Shown here piece after piece: positions 25,328-36,765 of a stretch of DNA of 62,000 nt (positions within the stretch are counted from its first letter, which is position 1; every line of letters starts with the position of its first letter). The stretch comes from Chrysomallon squamiferum. Lineage: Eukaryota > Mollusca > Gastropoda > Neomphalida > Peltospiridae. The position numbers and the translations under genes were made by a program. Below the pieces are notes generated by a model. That model was given only the letters and a program-made list of their open reading frames with translations. It searched no databases and was not told the origin of the DNA. Where the stretch lies: positions 15,658,785 to 15,720,784 of the forward strand of contig CM022676.1 of NCBI GenBank assembly GCA_012295275.1, in the 5' to 3' direction.

Positions 25328-25597
25328 CTGTGTTACATTACAGTGTCAGTGTATGCACTTGCGTTCATTATAATCTCTAAAACACTAACATAATTATTAA
25401 CTAAGTACGAACAGGTCAAGATTTCAGTTCCTAATTCCTCTTCTCATTAGTTTATTTATTTCATTTTATTTTATTTTATTTCATTATATTTTATATTTTT
25501 TCATTTTTTTTATTTATTTACTTATTTATTTAAGAGATTTTTTTTTTTTTTTTTTGGTTTGCATGCTTCTTTGATAACTTGCTCTTTTAAAAAAATG

Positions 25598-25603
25598 AAT
25601 AAA
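25598..25603 (+). terminator. Polyadenylation signal of CBM14 gene
   Basis: AATAAA 271 bases after the stop codon, downstream of T-rich 3' UTR sequence. Confidence 0.5.
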
Positions 25604-26154
25604 AGGCTTTCAGCACATGGTCTGAATATTTATTTTAAAATAAAATTATAATTTAAACATTTCTTTAAATGGTGTAACTCTCTACTTTATCGATCCTTAA
25701 TCGTCCGATTTTTAAATACCTAAAAAATATATAGTCAGGTACACGCAAATATATAGATATAAGCTAACGTAAGTATATACTTACACGTACACACGTACAA
25801 AATAATATTTAATATTATATATATATAAACATACGTATATACAGACTTGCAGACAGGCTTAGAGATATACATATGAACATGCATACTTACATCCGTATAC
25901 ACAACACACATCTTCACAGAGATACACACGCACACACGCACACACAGATACAGGCAGCACAGTATTAATTCCTAAATATGTATAAATGCCACTGAGAGCT
26001 TTGCGAAATAATGATAAGAAGAAGGTTGATGATGATGATAATAAGTAATTGAATAGATAAATAAACAGGGAATATGAATGAAATACTTTTACAAAATGTA
26101 AGAAAAACTGACGATCAACATTCTTCGTAAAATGATTTACTCCAGAACTGACTA

Positions 26155-26260
26155 TTTTGTGCGCATGGGTGTGCGCTTATATATATTAGCAGTATGTAGA
26201 TGTGTGTGTGTCTGTGTATGTATATGTGTGTGTCTCTGTGTGTGTCTGTGTGTGTGTGTC

Positions 26261-26292
<32 letters not shown>

Positions 26293-27209
26293 TGTGTATG
26301 TGTGTGCGTGTGAGTGCTCTTATATATATTAGAAGTATGTAGATGTGTGTGTATATGTTTGTGTCTGTGTGTGTGCGCGCTTATATATATTAAAAGTATG
26401 TAGATGTGTGTGTGTGACTGTGTGTGTGCGTATGTGTCCGTGTGTCTGTATGTGTGTGACTGTGTGTGTGCGCTTATATATATTAGAAATATGTAGATGT
26501 GTGTGTGTCTGTGTGTGTCTGTGTGTGTGTACGTTGTGTTTATGTGTGTGTGCATGTGTGTGCGCTTATATACATTAAAAGTATGTAGATGTGTTTGTGT
26601 CTTTGTGTGTGTCTGTGTGTGTGTGTGCGCGCGCGCTTATATATATTAGAAGTATGTAGATATGTGTGTGTGTGTGCCTGTGTGTGTGCGTGTGTGTGCG
26701 CTTATATATATTAGAAGTATGTAGATATGTGTGTGTATATGTGTTTTTCTGTGTGTGTATGTGTGTGTCTGTGTGTGTGTGTGTGCGTGAGTGTGCGCTT
26801 GTATATATTAGAAGTATGTAGATGTGTGTGTGTATATGTGTTTTTCTGTGTGTGTGTGACTGTGTGTGCGTGTGTGTGCGCGCTTATATATATTAGAAGT
26901 ATGTAGATGTGTGAGTGTCTGTGTGTGTGGCTGTGTGTGTGCGTGTGTGTGCGTGTGTGTGCATTTATATATATTAGAAGTATGTAGATGTGTGTGTCTG
27001 TATGTGTACATGTGTGTGTTTGGGTGTGTGTATGTGTGTGTGCGTGTGTGTGCGCTTATATATATTAGAAGTATGTAGATGTGTGTGTATATGTGTGTGT
27101 CTGTATGTGTGTGTATCTGTATGTGTGTGTGTGTGTCTGTGCGCTTATATATATTAGAAGTGTGTAGATGTGTGTGTGTGTCTGTGTGTGTATATGTGTG
27201 TGTCTGTGT

Positions 27210-27240
<31 letters not shown>

Positions 27241-27310
27241 CGCTTATATATATTAGAAGTATGTAGATGTGTGTGTGTCTGTGTGTATGTGTGTTTTTCT
27301 GTGTGTGTGT
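26155..27310. repeat. Composite minisatellite: conserved core alternating with variable (GT)n
   Basis: About thirteen copies of a core beginning CGCTTATATATATTAG and continuing AAGTATGTAGATGTG are separated by GT-rich spacers of 30-120 bases. All copies have the same orientation. It ends directly beside the second BTB exon remnant. The His/Thr and Cys/Val open frames over it are spurious. Confidence 0.85.
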
Positions 27311-27954
27311 GACTTTTTTCCTTAGATCAAGTTCATCAAACATGTGAGAACGACGACTGCAATTAGTTTATGCATTTGGTTTCAAGTGATCTGATGATGT
27401 ACTTCCTCGATATATGCAGCAGACAGGCGACATTCTCGCCTATTAGGACGACGTCATCCGTGTAAAGATATCTGTGTAAAAGAAATATAATAAGACTTTG
27501 AAAAGTGAGATAACTATGTGAGATTAATTAATTAGAAAATAATTACATTACTAAAAAAAACTCTATTGTTATCAACGTTACTGTCCGTATGTCTCTCTTA
27601 CTCACTGTTTTCGTACGTGTGTTTCCATGTCTGTGTGTGTATGTGTGTGCGTCTGTCTGTGTATCTCTGTGTGTGTGTGTGGGGGGGGTTAACATACTTT
27701 AAGAACTCTGAGAAGATTTCTCCCTGCACATCCGGTATTATAATATCTGATTTTTCGCGAAGTGCTCCAGCCAACATCGGAATGAAAACTTCGCTTCGAA
27801 TGATCAGAATAAACTGATGCGCATCAACAGCCGTTTTATGTTCCCCAACTAAAAATCTGACGTCCGTGTGAGTTCTTGTAAGAAAAACGTGTTCAACGCA
27901 TTCTGTCAGATTCTTCCCTGTGTGCCAACCTGAGACTGCAGATGAGGTGGCCAT
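27311..27954 (-). pseudogene. BTB/POZ (BTBD-like) gene remnant
   Basis: Exon 1 runs 27954-27698 (ATG to a GTATGT donor) and encodes an N-terminal BTB half: DVRFLV, then AHQFILIIRSEVF, and IIIPDVQGEIFSEFLKY. Exon 2 starts at 27471 after TTTACACAG in the right phase and continues TDDVVLIGENVACLLHI and RKYIIRSLETKC, typical of BTBD2/3/6-type proteins. It then meets an in-frame TAA at 27363-27365. A matching FDELDLRKK piece follows only in another frame after a deletion. The BACK and PHR domains of the family are missing and their place is taken by a minisatellite. A full BTBD protein of this type is several hundred residues; about 120 remain. Confidence 0.75.
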
Positions 27955-27968
27955 GTTTTCACTACTAA

Positions 27969-27970
27969 CA

Positions 27971-28039
<69 letters not shown>

Positions 28040-28075
28040 CATAATAATAATAATAATAATCATATTAACAACAAT
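27969..28075. repeat. (AAT)n microsatellites
   Basis: Long AAT run upstream of the BTB remnant. Further AAT/ATT runs lie at 28236-28281 and 28585-28707, the last switching from AAT to ATT. Confidence 0.9.
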
Positions 28076-28234
28076 AAAAATAATATTATTATTATGGAGT
28101 AGGGACAGAAATGGAAAAACAAACTGTTCACACATGGAACTGTAATAATTCAAGGAAAAAAATAATAAAAAGTAAAGTCATCAAAAAAAATCAAATAAAT
28201 ATCAATCAAATTAAAATATAACATCAATAACTCA

Positions 28235-28282
<48 letters not shown>

Positions 28283-28419
28283 TGTTTATGCTCCAAAGTT
28301 TTCGTTTCTTTCTTTATTTTTTCTAATTCCACGATATTACATAACTTTTGTTTTTGTTTTTAATCCAAATCCACAATAAATTAAGAATAAATTCGAAACA
28401 CCAAAGGGAAATAACTTAC

Positions 28420-28488
28420 GCTTTGTATTCATGGAAGTGGTAAAGGAATTATCTCCCACTGTATCAGTAAACACTTTTCTTGTCTGCT
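28420..28488 (-). other. Possible 5' UTR exon of the BTB gene
   Basis: A 69-nt segment bounded by TTTTCATAG and a strong GTAAGT donor, about 470 bases upstream of the BTB ATG on the same strand. It contains an ATG that does not join the BTB frame, so it would be untranslated or an upstream ORF. Support is splice signals only. Confidence 0.3.
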
Positions 28489-28655
28489 CTATGAAAATAG
28501 TTAAACACGATGTATTTGTTACTGAACATTTACTATGAACAATGATAATTAAACAACATAATTAAACAACAACAACAACAACATAATAATAATAATAATA
28601 ATAATAATAATTATTATTATTATTGTTATTATCATTATTATTATTACTGTCATTA

Positions 28656-28707
<52 letters not shown>

Positions 28708-29039
28708 CCTGATTTATTAAAAAAGATTACTCTATAAGGCCGTGTTCTATAATAACAAACTGATGGAGTAGAATAAACTATATGTAGTATACACCAATAT
28801 GCAATACTGCTCTTGCACTTTATACTTCTAAAAAATGTTGGTTTAGGAAAAATAAAAATAACAAACTATGATGGATACTGTTAAAAACAAGGCGGAGATC
28901 TGGATACTCCACTTTTAAATATAGCCTCGTAATTGCATGCACGTTTCTTTGTGCGTATGTCTGTGCTTGTGTTTTTATATGTATAATTTAGCACTGACTA
29001 TTCTTATGTACGTCTAATTAGCCTGTAGACAATATTCAG

Positions 29040-29190
29040 AGGGGCGCTATCACAGGTGGACAAAGTCCAGTCATGATTTGACCAACCTGATCAGATGCCG
29101 CTGTCGAGACTCGAACGTATGGCTCTCGTTCGCCCGCAGTCCGAAGGGAGACAACGCTATCGTTGGGCCATCAAGCCAAGCTTGAAAAGG
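29040..29190 (-). mobile_element. tRNA-derived SINE-like element
   Basis: On the minus strand, GGCTTGATGGCCCAACG resembles a pol III A box and, about 55 bases on, GTTCGAGTC matches the B-box consensus. The segment is markedly GC-richer than the surroundings. Intact tRNA stems were not evident, so a SINE head or tRNA pseudogene is more likely than a functional tRNA. Confidence 0.45.
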
Positions 29191-29234
29191 TTGCTCAGTA
29201 ACCGAGGGTAATCATCGCTTCACACGAAGGACAC

Positions 29235-29560
29235 TGTTTTTTGCATGTCGAAATTTTCGTGTGCATCTAATTTTTTCTCAAAACCTGCCAATGGCAAGTA
29301 TGTGTCGTCTGCTAATTTGTGTGTACGAGTGTGTTTGTGTGTGAGTGGGTTTTATTTATGTATGTATTTATGCATGAATATATATTTATGTATGTATGTC
29401 TGTCTGTATGTATGTATGGATGTATGTATGTATTTATGTATGTATGTATGCATGTATGTATGTATTTATGCATGTATGTATGCATGTATGTATGTATGCT
29501 GTATGTCTGTCAGTGTGCTCGATGATTTATTCATTGGAAAGTCAGAACTATCTCAGATCT
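29235..29560. repeat. TATG-rich tetranucleotide repeat
   Basis: Degenerate (TATG)n with a few substitutions at about 29350-29500. No exon seen. Confidence 0.7.
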
Positions 29561-29769
29561 AAATAATAAGCTTCTGCATATCATTTACACAATTAATATT
29601 TCTTCTATTTCGTTTCAGTTTTCAAGCTATCTGCTTTAAATTTTGAATCGTCATGTGTTCTTCAAGAAATCTAGACTATAAAGAGAAGAACTCTTTGTCC
29701 ATATAATTTGTGTTTTTCATTTAAATATAAAACAAAACCGAGATGACAGATCTAGAAGCGATATAGTTG

Positions 29770-30005
29770 TAATAGTAGTATCATACTGGTAGCACTAGTA
29801 CCATAGGTAATAGTAGTAGTAGCTGCAGCAGTAGTAACAGTAGTAGTAGTAGTAGTACTGGAAAGACTAGGGCTAGTAATAACAGTAGTAGTAGTAGTAG
29901 TAGTAGTAGTTGTGGTAAACTGGTAATAGTAGTTATGGTAGTATTAGGAGTAGTAGTTGTATAGTAATAGTAATAATAGTAATAGTGGTATTAGGAGTGG
30001 TAGTA
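29770..30005 (+). repeat. AGT-rich minisatellite, left flank of Rep-like remnant
   Basis: Trinucleotide-phased repeat with units such as TACTGGAAAGACTAGGGCTA followed by AGTAATAAC runs. The same family appears inverted at 31600-31750 and direct at 32486-33690. Confidence 0.65.
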
Positions 30006-30009
30006 GTCC

Positions 30010-31580
30010 ATGCATTAAATGGAACGGCTTACCTCAAGATGTGATTAAAATCCCAGTTTTGGCTACTAAAGATTTCATCAGTCGACTGAAGCTGTTTTGG
30101 GTATCTGCACCTCCAAAGAACGCCCCTGCTGTATTTGAAAATGGACCGAGGAAAACCCTGCTGGTAAATTAATCAATCTGAAGAAACGTCAAATGACTGT
30201 CCATCAAACATTCGTCATATGCACATCGTATGCTATAAGACGGGTAACGAAGCATCTGTCGCAAAGGACCAGCAGTATCGTGGTGTGAAGAAGTTTGCTG
30301 AGAAAGTTGGTCTGAGCGTTGCCTCTGCCAAAGTTTGTTCGATTCCTGGTACATCTTTATGGGATCTTACGATTTAGCTTTTCCGGTTGAATATCGTGTA
30401 GCTTTGTCTAAAGCACCTGTGATGACGCTAGAACAAACTCTAGGAAATATACTACCACCAGAAGAACGATCAAAAGATTCAGAAGAAAAAGACGAATGGA
30501 GTAAATGGAGGAAGAACGTTCAGTCTGATCGATGAAAACCTGAGACAACTGCATCGGATATTCTTGCCCAGTACATCTCGTTGAAAGGAGAACATGAAGC
30601 GATTCAACAACAACACCGAGAAAAAACAATCCTCTGAACGAAAATCGACATCTCGATATGCAGAAAAAGTGATCAACGCTATCACCAGAGAAGAGAAGAG
30701 AAAAGTCGTGTAAGCTGCCGAACGAGAGGAAGCTAAAACATTGAAAGTAAGTTCTAAAGGCATGAAAATGACAGAAATAGCTAGTAGATTATTAGTTGTT
30801 AGTGTGGCAACAACCAGAGAACAATTAATTACTTGGGTTAGAAATTACAAACAAGAAGCAAATGAAATTTGTACAATACCTGGAGAAAATCAACCACTTG
30901 GTTGGTTCACTTTTATCATGAGTGAGATTTCATTTCACAGAGTTTTGAAGTTACAACTTGAAATTGTGAATTCTAAAGTAGATCCGAAAGTGTCCCTTAT
31001 TGACTATTTGAGAACATGGGAACCTCCAAATGATTTAGATTTGGCTGAACCTGAAGAAAGCATGATGGATTTTTTATATTGGTGTTGTCATGCTCAAATT
31101 GTTGCACGAAAAATAGTATCCATTCTTCGAAAACGTGATACTGACCGTTACTGTGTCTGCTTGATTGGATAATCCACAACAGGTAAATCGTATTGGATGA
31201 TTGAACCATTCACGATTTTACAATCATCTGTAGTTGGACGTGCACGTAAAGACGCTGATTTGGTTTCGAGTCCTGCGCGAACAAAAATATTATTCTTGTT
31301 GATGAATGTAACATTTATCAACCAGCTATGGACACCAACAAATCTTTGTTATGAGGTAATAAGGTGGAAGTTGTAAGGAAACAACGTATGGTGATCCATA
31401 AAACTGTTAGTTTTGTGTCCAGAGATGAAAAACAAATGATTATAACACACAATTTTATGATTTTGTATTATTATAGACACTGTGATGCGGTTTACAAATT
31501 TCGGAGGACTGTTTTGTATTTTCTGCTTTTGCTTTAATACAAATTAAAATAAGATAAAAACAAATTTATTACTATTTATT
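30010..31580 (+). pseudogene. Decayed Rep/NS1-like gene (HUH and SF3 helicase motifs), endogenous viral element or virus-derived
   Basis: No intact frame. An HUH-type motif (His-Met-His) is at 30217-30225 in a frame open for about 68 codons. The longest frame, 30741-31172, ends in TAA inside a P-loop: the TGKS of an SF3-type Walker A follows the stop at 31179-31190. An acidic Asp-Glu pair preceded by hydrophobic residues (Walker B) lies at 31301-31306, about 40 codons on, which is SF3-like spacing, but in another frame. A basic segment fitting the SF3 B' region follows. HUH plus SF3 in this order is typical of parvovirus NS1 and other Rep proteins. The gene is broken by several stops and frameshifts and cannot be functional as it stands. 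Family assignment below that level is uncertain. Confidence 0.5.
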
Positions 31581-31599
31581 TTACGTTTCTAAAAGCAGT

Positions 31600-32035
31600 G
31601 CGTTTTCCAGTACCACCATTAGAACTCGCCCTAATATTTCCAGTATTGCTGTTATTACTAGCTTTACTTTTTCCATTTCTATTATCACTTTTAGTACTAG
31701 CCCTAATATTTCCAGTACTACTACTATTATTACTAACTCTACTACTTTTGACATTTACCTAACTTACCTTGATATCCACCTGAACTTACCTTAATTACCG
31801 ACATCACCTGAAATGAAAAATCAAATGCAAATTATCAGAGCATACAAGGATTCGAACTCCAAGCAGCGAGCGTAGCGAGCGTGAACGCTAATCACGACAC
31901 CATCCGATCTCGGACAATCAACATACGAAAATAACTTCTAGTCAATCCTGCGATCGATGTTGTGCAGTCGATTTTGGGTTATCTCCAAACATGGCGATTA
32001 TCTGCAGAAGCCGTCATTTTCATTTTATTTGATCT
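31600..32035 (-). repeat. Left arm of foldback structure with tRNA-like module
   Basis: The reverse complement of this segment matches 32205-32600 in order: unique part, tRNA-like part, then minisatellite at the outer end (31600-31750). The tRNA-like part (about 31840-31905, minus strand) holds GTCGTGATTAGCG, like an A box, and GAGTTCGAATCC, a good B box. Confidence 0.65.
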
Positions 32036-32204
32036 CACTCTTTTAAATATAAATCCACACACTCGTTAATATTTAGCATATAAAATAAAATATTTAATAA
32101 AATAAACATTTATATAAAATTTAAAAAAATTGCATTAATAGTTTCTAAAAATAAAAATGATGTCATTATTCCCGGAAGTTTTCTAACTCTTATAGTATTG
32201 CAGG

Positions 32205-32480
32205 ATATTATGCAAATTCAGAAAATGGCGGCTTCTACAAATAATCGCTATGTTGGGAGGTATCACCAAATCGATTGCACAACATCGATCGCAGGACTGA
32301 CTAGAAGTTATTTTCGTATGTTCCTCGTCCGAGATCGGATGGTATCGTGGTTAGCGTTCACGCTAGCTACGCTCGCTGCTTGAGTTCAAATCCTTGCTCA
32401 GATAATTAACCTTTCCTTTCTCGTTCCAGGTGATGTCGGTCATCAGGTAATTAAGGTAAATAAAGGGGAACATAAAGATA
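32205..32480 (+). repeat. Right arm of foldback structure with tRNA-like module
   Basis: Inverted partner of 31745-32035. It contains ATCGTGGTTAGCG and GAGTTCAAATCC at about 32343-32392, the A- and B-box-like elements. The spacer between the arms is about 170 bases. The right arm then passes into the long minisatellite. Confidence 0.65.
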
Positions 32481-32485
32481 AGTTA

Positions 32486-33690
32486 GATAAACGTAATAAT
32501 AGTAGTACTGGAAATAGTAGGGCTAATAATAATAGTAGTAGTGCTGGAAATAGTAGGATTAGTAATAATAGTAGTACTGGAAAGAGTAGGGCTAATAATA
32601 GTAGTACTGGAAATAGTAGGGTTAGTAATAATAGTAGTACTGGAAATAGAGGGGCTAATAATAGTAGTAGTACTGGATATAATAGGGCTAATAATAATAA
32701 TAGTAGTGCTGGACATAGTAATAGTAGTACTGGAAATAGAAGGCCTAATAATAGTAGTAGTACTGGAAATAGAAGCGCTAGTAATAATAGTAGTCCTGGA
32801 AATGATAAGACTAATACTAGTAGTAGTAGTAGTACTGGAAATAGTAGGGCTAATAATAATAATAATAGTAGTAGTGCTGGAAATAGAAGGGCTAGTAATA
32901 ATAGTAGTGCTGGAAATGATAGGGTTAAATAATAGTAGTATTAGTACTGAAAATAGTTCGGCTAATAATAGTAGTACTGGAAATAGTAGTGCTGGAAATA
33001 TTAATAATAACAGTAGTGCTGGAAATAGAAGTGCTAATAATTGAAGTAGTACTGGAAATAGTAGGGCTAATAATAATAGTAGTAGTACTGGAAATAGTAA
33101 TAGTAGTGCTGGTAATAAAAGGGCTAGTAATAATAGTAGTGCTGCAAATAGTAGGGCTAATAATAGTAGTAGTGCTGGAAATAGAAGGGCTAGGAATAAT
33201 AATAGTAGTACTGGAAATAGTAATAGTAGTGCTGGAAATAGAAGGGTTAGTAATACTAGTAGTAATTCTGGAAATAGTTCGGCTAATAATAGTAGTGCTT
33301 GAAATAGTAGGGCTAGTAATAATAGTAGTGCTGGAAATAGAAGGGCTAGGAATAATAGTAGTGATGGAAATAGTAATAGTAGTGCTGGAAATAGAAGGGC
33401 TAGGAATAATAGTAGTGCTGGAAATAGAAGGGCTAGTAATAATAGTAGTGCTGGAAATAGAAGGGCTAGGAATAATAGTAGTGCTGGAAATAGAAGGGCT
33501 AGTAATAAAAGTAGTAATGGAAAGAGTAGGGTTAGTAATAATAGTAGTACTGGAAATAGTAGAGCTAGTAATAATAATAGCAGTACTCCTTCGGAAAGAG
33601 TAGGACTACTAATAGTAGTATTAGTAGTAGTAATAGTAGTAATAGTAGTAATAGTAGTAGTAGTGGAAATAGTAACAGTAGAACTACATT
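32486..33690 (+). repeat. AGT/AAT-phased minisatellite (about 30-45 bp units)
   Basis: About 30 units containing TGGAAATAGTAGGGCTA or TGGAAATAGAAGGGCTA followed by AATAATAGTAGT spacers. Because the unit is built from triplets, long spurious frames of Leu/Val-rich or Ser/Thr/Ile-rich protein appear on both strands (up to 406 codons). Confidence 0.9.
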
Positions 33691-33699
33691 TACCCACAC

Positions 33700-35141
33700 A
33701 CACAGTAGTAAATTCTTGTCATTATCTGCAGAGACAGATATGTAATTGTAGAGACAGATCGATAAACTGATCAATAAATAAACAGGTAGTCACAGAGGCA
33801 GACATATTGATATCTCAAACTAGTAAATAAACTTTCCTGATAAATCAAAGTTTTGAAACCTGTACACTGTAAATGTTATTTCTTAAATACAGCAGAGCTC
33901 TATATTGCTACTATAATAATTATTACTTAAATATTTATTTTTGTTTTTCTTGCTTTAAATATTTCTTTTCGTTTACTATGTATACACACATCAGAAGATC
34001 TGGACAACCAAAAACGTTAGAACCTTTGACTGCATGAACTAAAACAGTCTTAAAAGAAATAAACAGAAACATTAAAATTTGTTCTAAGATATAGAACTGC
34101 ACATTTTAATATAAACTAATTTTGAATATTTGAACTGACAGCAGCCAGAATGTGGGATGTACCTACTGTTTCACCATCTTCCTGTTATTAATTTATGTAG
34201 TGATTTTGTTATCGAAAGTGGAATATAATAAATATACTGCTGATAGATAACAAACAGATATTGACAAATTTGGAGGAACATGGTCTATTGTTAGAAATAA
34301 ATTATCAAATATAACCAGCATTTATTCAGTTACACAACTCAGAAATTTGAGTTTTCTTGTTTTCGCAGTTGTTTCCTAAGCAGAGACAGCTCAGTGAGTT
34401 GTTATTTAATTTACGTGTAAATTACGTTTTCATCAAAGTGTGGTATCATCTACTTTACATAGATTAAATATTTTGTCATTGTATTGTAAATTAATACAAC
34501 CTCAGCAATATACAGGTTACTTAAACTTTATTCAGTTTTTTAACTAAATTTATAAATATCTACAGCTAAATACAGACACACACACAAATATATATGTGTA
34601 AATATAATGAAAATAATTCTAATATGTTTGTAACTCATAATGTATGGTGTTGATTTTTCAACTCAGATTATGTAACAATTTATTTTATTAATTTGTTTTC
34701 TGTCACACAACATTTTACGTTTACAACTAATTTTTCCACTTGATGGATTTGCTTTAAAAGGACTGGCATTTCGTAGTCAGAAGAAAAAAAAACACAGATG
34801 TGATAGCCAATATTCAGGCAGGAAAGCAGTGTTTTCAAATGACATTTTCTTTATGTAAGAGTATGGTAAGCCATTGTCTGTTCTTATGCTGATAGGGTAT
34901 AATGTATACATTAACATGAGTTGTGTTTATGTTTCTAGTGGATGGATGCAATTATTGTTTCATAGAGATTGCTGTCGGTTTATTTTTAAAGTTCCTTACC
35001 AGGTATGGACACTGTGATGTATATAAATTACACATACAGCTATATACACACACACACACACATACAAACACACAGATAGTCGATAGTGTATATATTATAC
35101 ATACAGATATCTATAAACACAGATACTCTGTGTGTGTGTTG

Positions 35142-35183
<42 letters not shown>

Positions 35184-35280
35184 CACCTATACACAGATAA
35201 TCTGTGTATACATATCAGTTTATGCATTACATATACATCAACAGATATGTGTGTGCTTACAAGTGTACATATACATGTAG
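33700..35280. other. No gene recognised
   Basis: AT-rich sequence. A possible exon-like piece at about 34937-35002, between a TTTCTAG acceptor and a GTATGG donor, has no identifiable product. Microsatellites (AC/GT/AT) lie at 35045-35175. Confidence 0.5.
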
Positions 35281-35376
35281 ACACATATCTCTTGATATTA
35301 GCATAATCATTGTTCATTTCTGACGTCCGCAATCTTTTAGTTGTAAAAAAAACACACAATAATAATAAATAACAAA

Positions 35377-35432
<56 letters not shown>

Positions 35433-35702
35433 TAAAAAAATAAATGAATACAAAAATATAAATATACAAATAAATATATAAATATATAAATACAAATAAA
35501 AATAAAAAACATATAAATAAACCGGATGTTTGTGAAACAAATGTTGTCATTCCTCAGTTTCATTTAACTGATACCAGTAACTGAATTACAACTGTACATT
35601 TAGCTGAAAACCAGTTGGTTTTAATCTTATCATCATTATATATATGCGGTTACATAGATAGATAATGGATTATGCATGGCAACTGCAAATAATGAAAATA
35701 AC

Positions 35703-35770
<68 letters not shown>

Positions 35771-36240
35771 CATCTCACAATCACCACCTTTTACAGACAC
35801 ACACCTCACTCACAAAACACAAACACACATAGAGGATATTCATGATGATCCTTTCATGTAATATCATTCAATTAACACTAAGTTAGCTGACGTCCGCCAG
35901 ATCTAAAATGAACACATAAATAATTAAATAAATAAATGAATTAGAAACAATTTCACTTTTTTACAAGATTAGTTTTGAGTTCAAATTTTAGTAAAGCGCT
36001 CCATATTTTAATCTTAATAAATAAAGTAATAATAATAACAAAAGTAAGAAAAACAAATGAAAATAAAATGTTTGTTGGTACTTGAAGTATCAAAAGCAAC
36101 TCTGATAAAATATTCTTAAGAATTTACAAGTAAATTGCGAAATATAAATAATTAATAATTTTATAATTAAATACATCAGGAAGAGAGCGGCCATTTCACT
36201 GATCTTGTACCAGTTCCAAACGCTCCTTTAGACTAGATTG
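35280..36240. repeat. Inverted-repeat arm A (pairs with about 47965-49020)
   Basis: Reverse-complement matches in order: near 35290-35330 with 48970-49010; 35540-35630 with 48680-48780; 35830-35900 with 48345-48410; 35960-36010 with 48225-48270; 36180-36240 with 47965-48025. Microsatellites inside the arms differ in length. The arm ends just before the assembly gap. Confidence 0.7.
35703..35768. repeat. (CT)n microsatellite
   Basis: Pure CT run within inverted-repeat arm A. The other arm has a (GT)n tract near the corresponding place. Confidence 0.9.
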
Positions 36241-36286
36241 TCTAGTATATCTTGCGTATGTGTTCGATGATGTGTGAACATTATCT

Positions 36287-36486
36287 NNNNNNNNNNNNNN
36301 NNNNNNNNNNNNNNNNNNNNNNNNNNNNNNNNNNNNNNNNNNNNNNNNNNNNNNNNNNNNNNNNNNNNNNNNNNNNNNNNNNNNNNNNNNNNNNNNNNNN
36401 NNNNNNNNNNNNNNNNNNNNNNNNNNNNNNNNNNNNNNNNNNNNNNNNNNNNNNNNNNNNNNNNNNNNNNNNNNNNNNNNNNNNNN
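36287..36486. other. Assembly gap (200 N)
   Basis: Exactly 200 unknown bases, bordered on the right by an (ATT)n run (36487-36598). Gene 2 should have a transmembrane exon upstream of 36766, so missing receptor sequence may lie in or beyond this gap. The order of sequence on the two sides may not be contiguous. Confidence 0.95.
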
Positions 36487-36551
<65 letters not shown>

Positions 36552-36553
36552 CA

Positions 36554-36601
<48 letters not shown>

Positions 36602-36765
36602 TAATAAAAATAAAATTAAAGGTATATTTTATCAATTACCATTATTTAATATAATAAATGTTGTGATATTTGTTTACCAGGTCATCTCATAGTATTTTCT
36701 GTTTGTTTTGTGTGTGTTTGTTATTTCAGTACTTGTAATTTTTATTTAAAATTTTTTGTTTTTAG

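Noticed and set aside
26115-27343. His/Thr-rich or Cys/Val-rich proteins
   Set aside because: Direct translations of (GT)n/(AC)n minisatellite spacers.
32483-33703. Long open frames (up to 406 codons) rich in Leu/Ala/Phe or Val/Ile on both strands
   Set aside because: They are translations of a triplet-phased minisatellite; no unique sequence or start context supports a gene.
34923-35020. Possible transmembrane exon of gene 2
   Set aside because: The hydrophobic stretch contains Cys and charged residues, lacks the family sequence (DDESNEN, RRLKK), and lies before the inverted-repeat arm rather than next to the tail exons.
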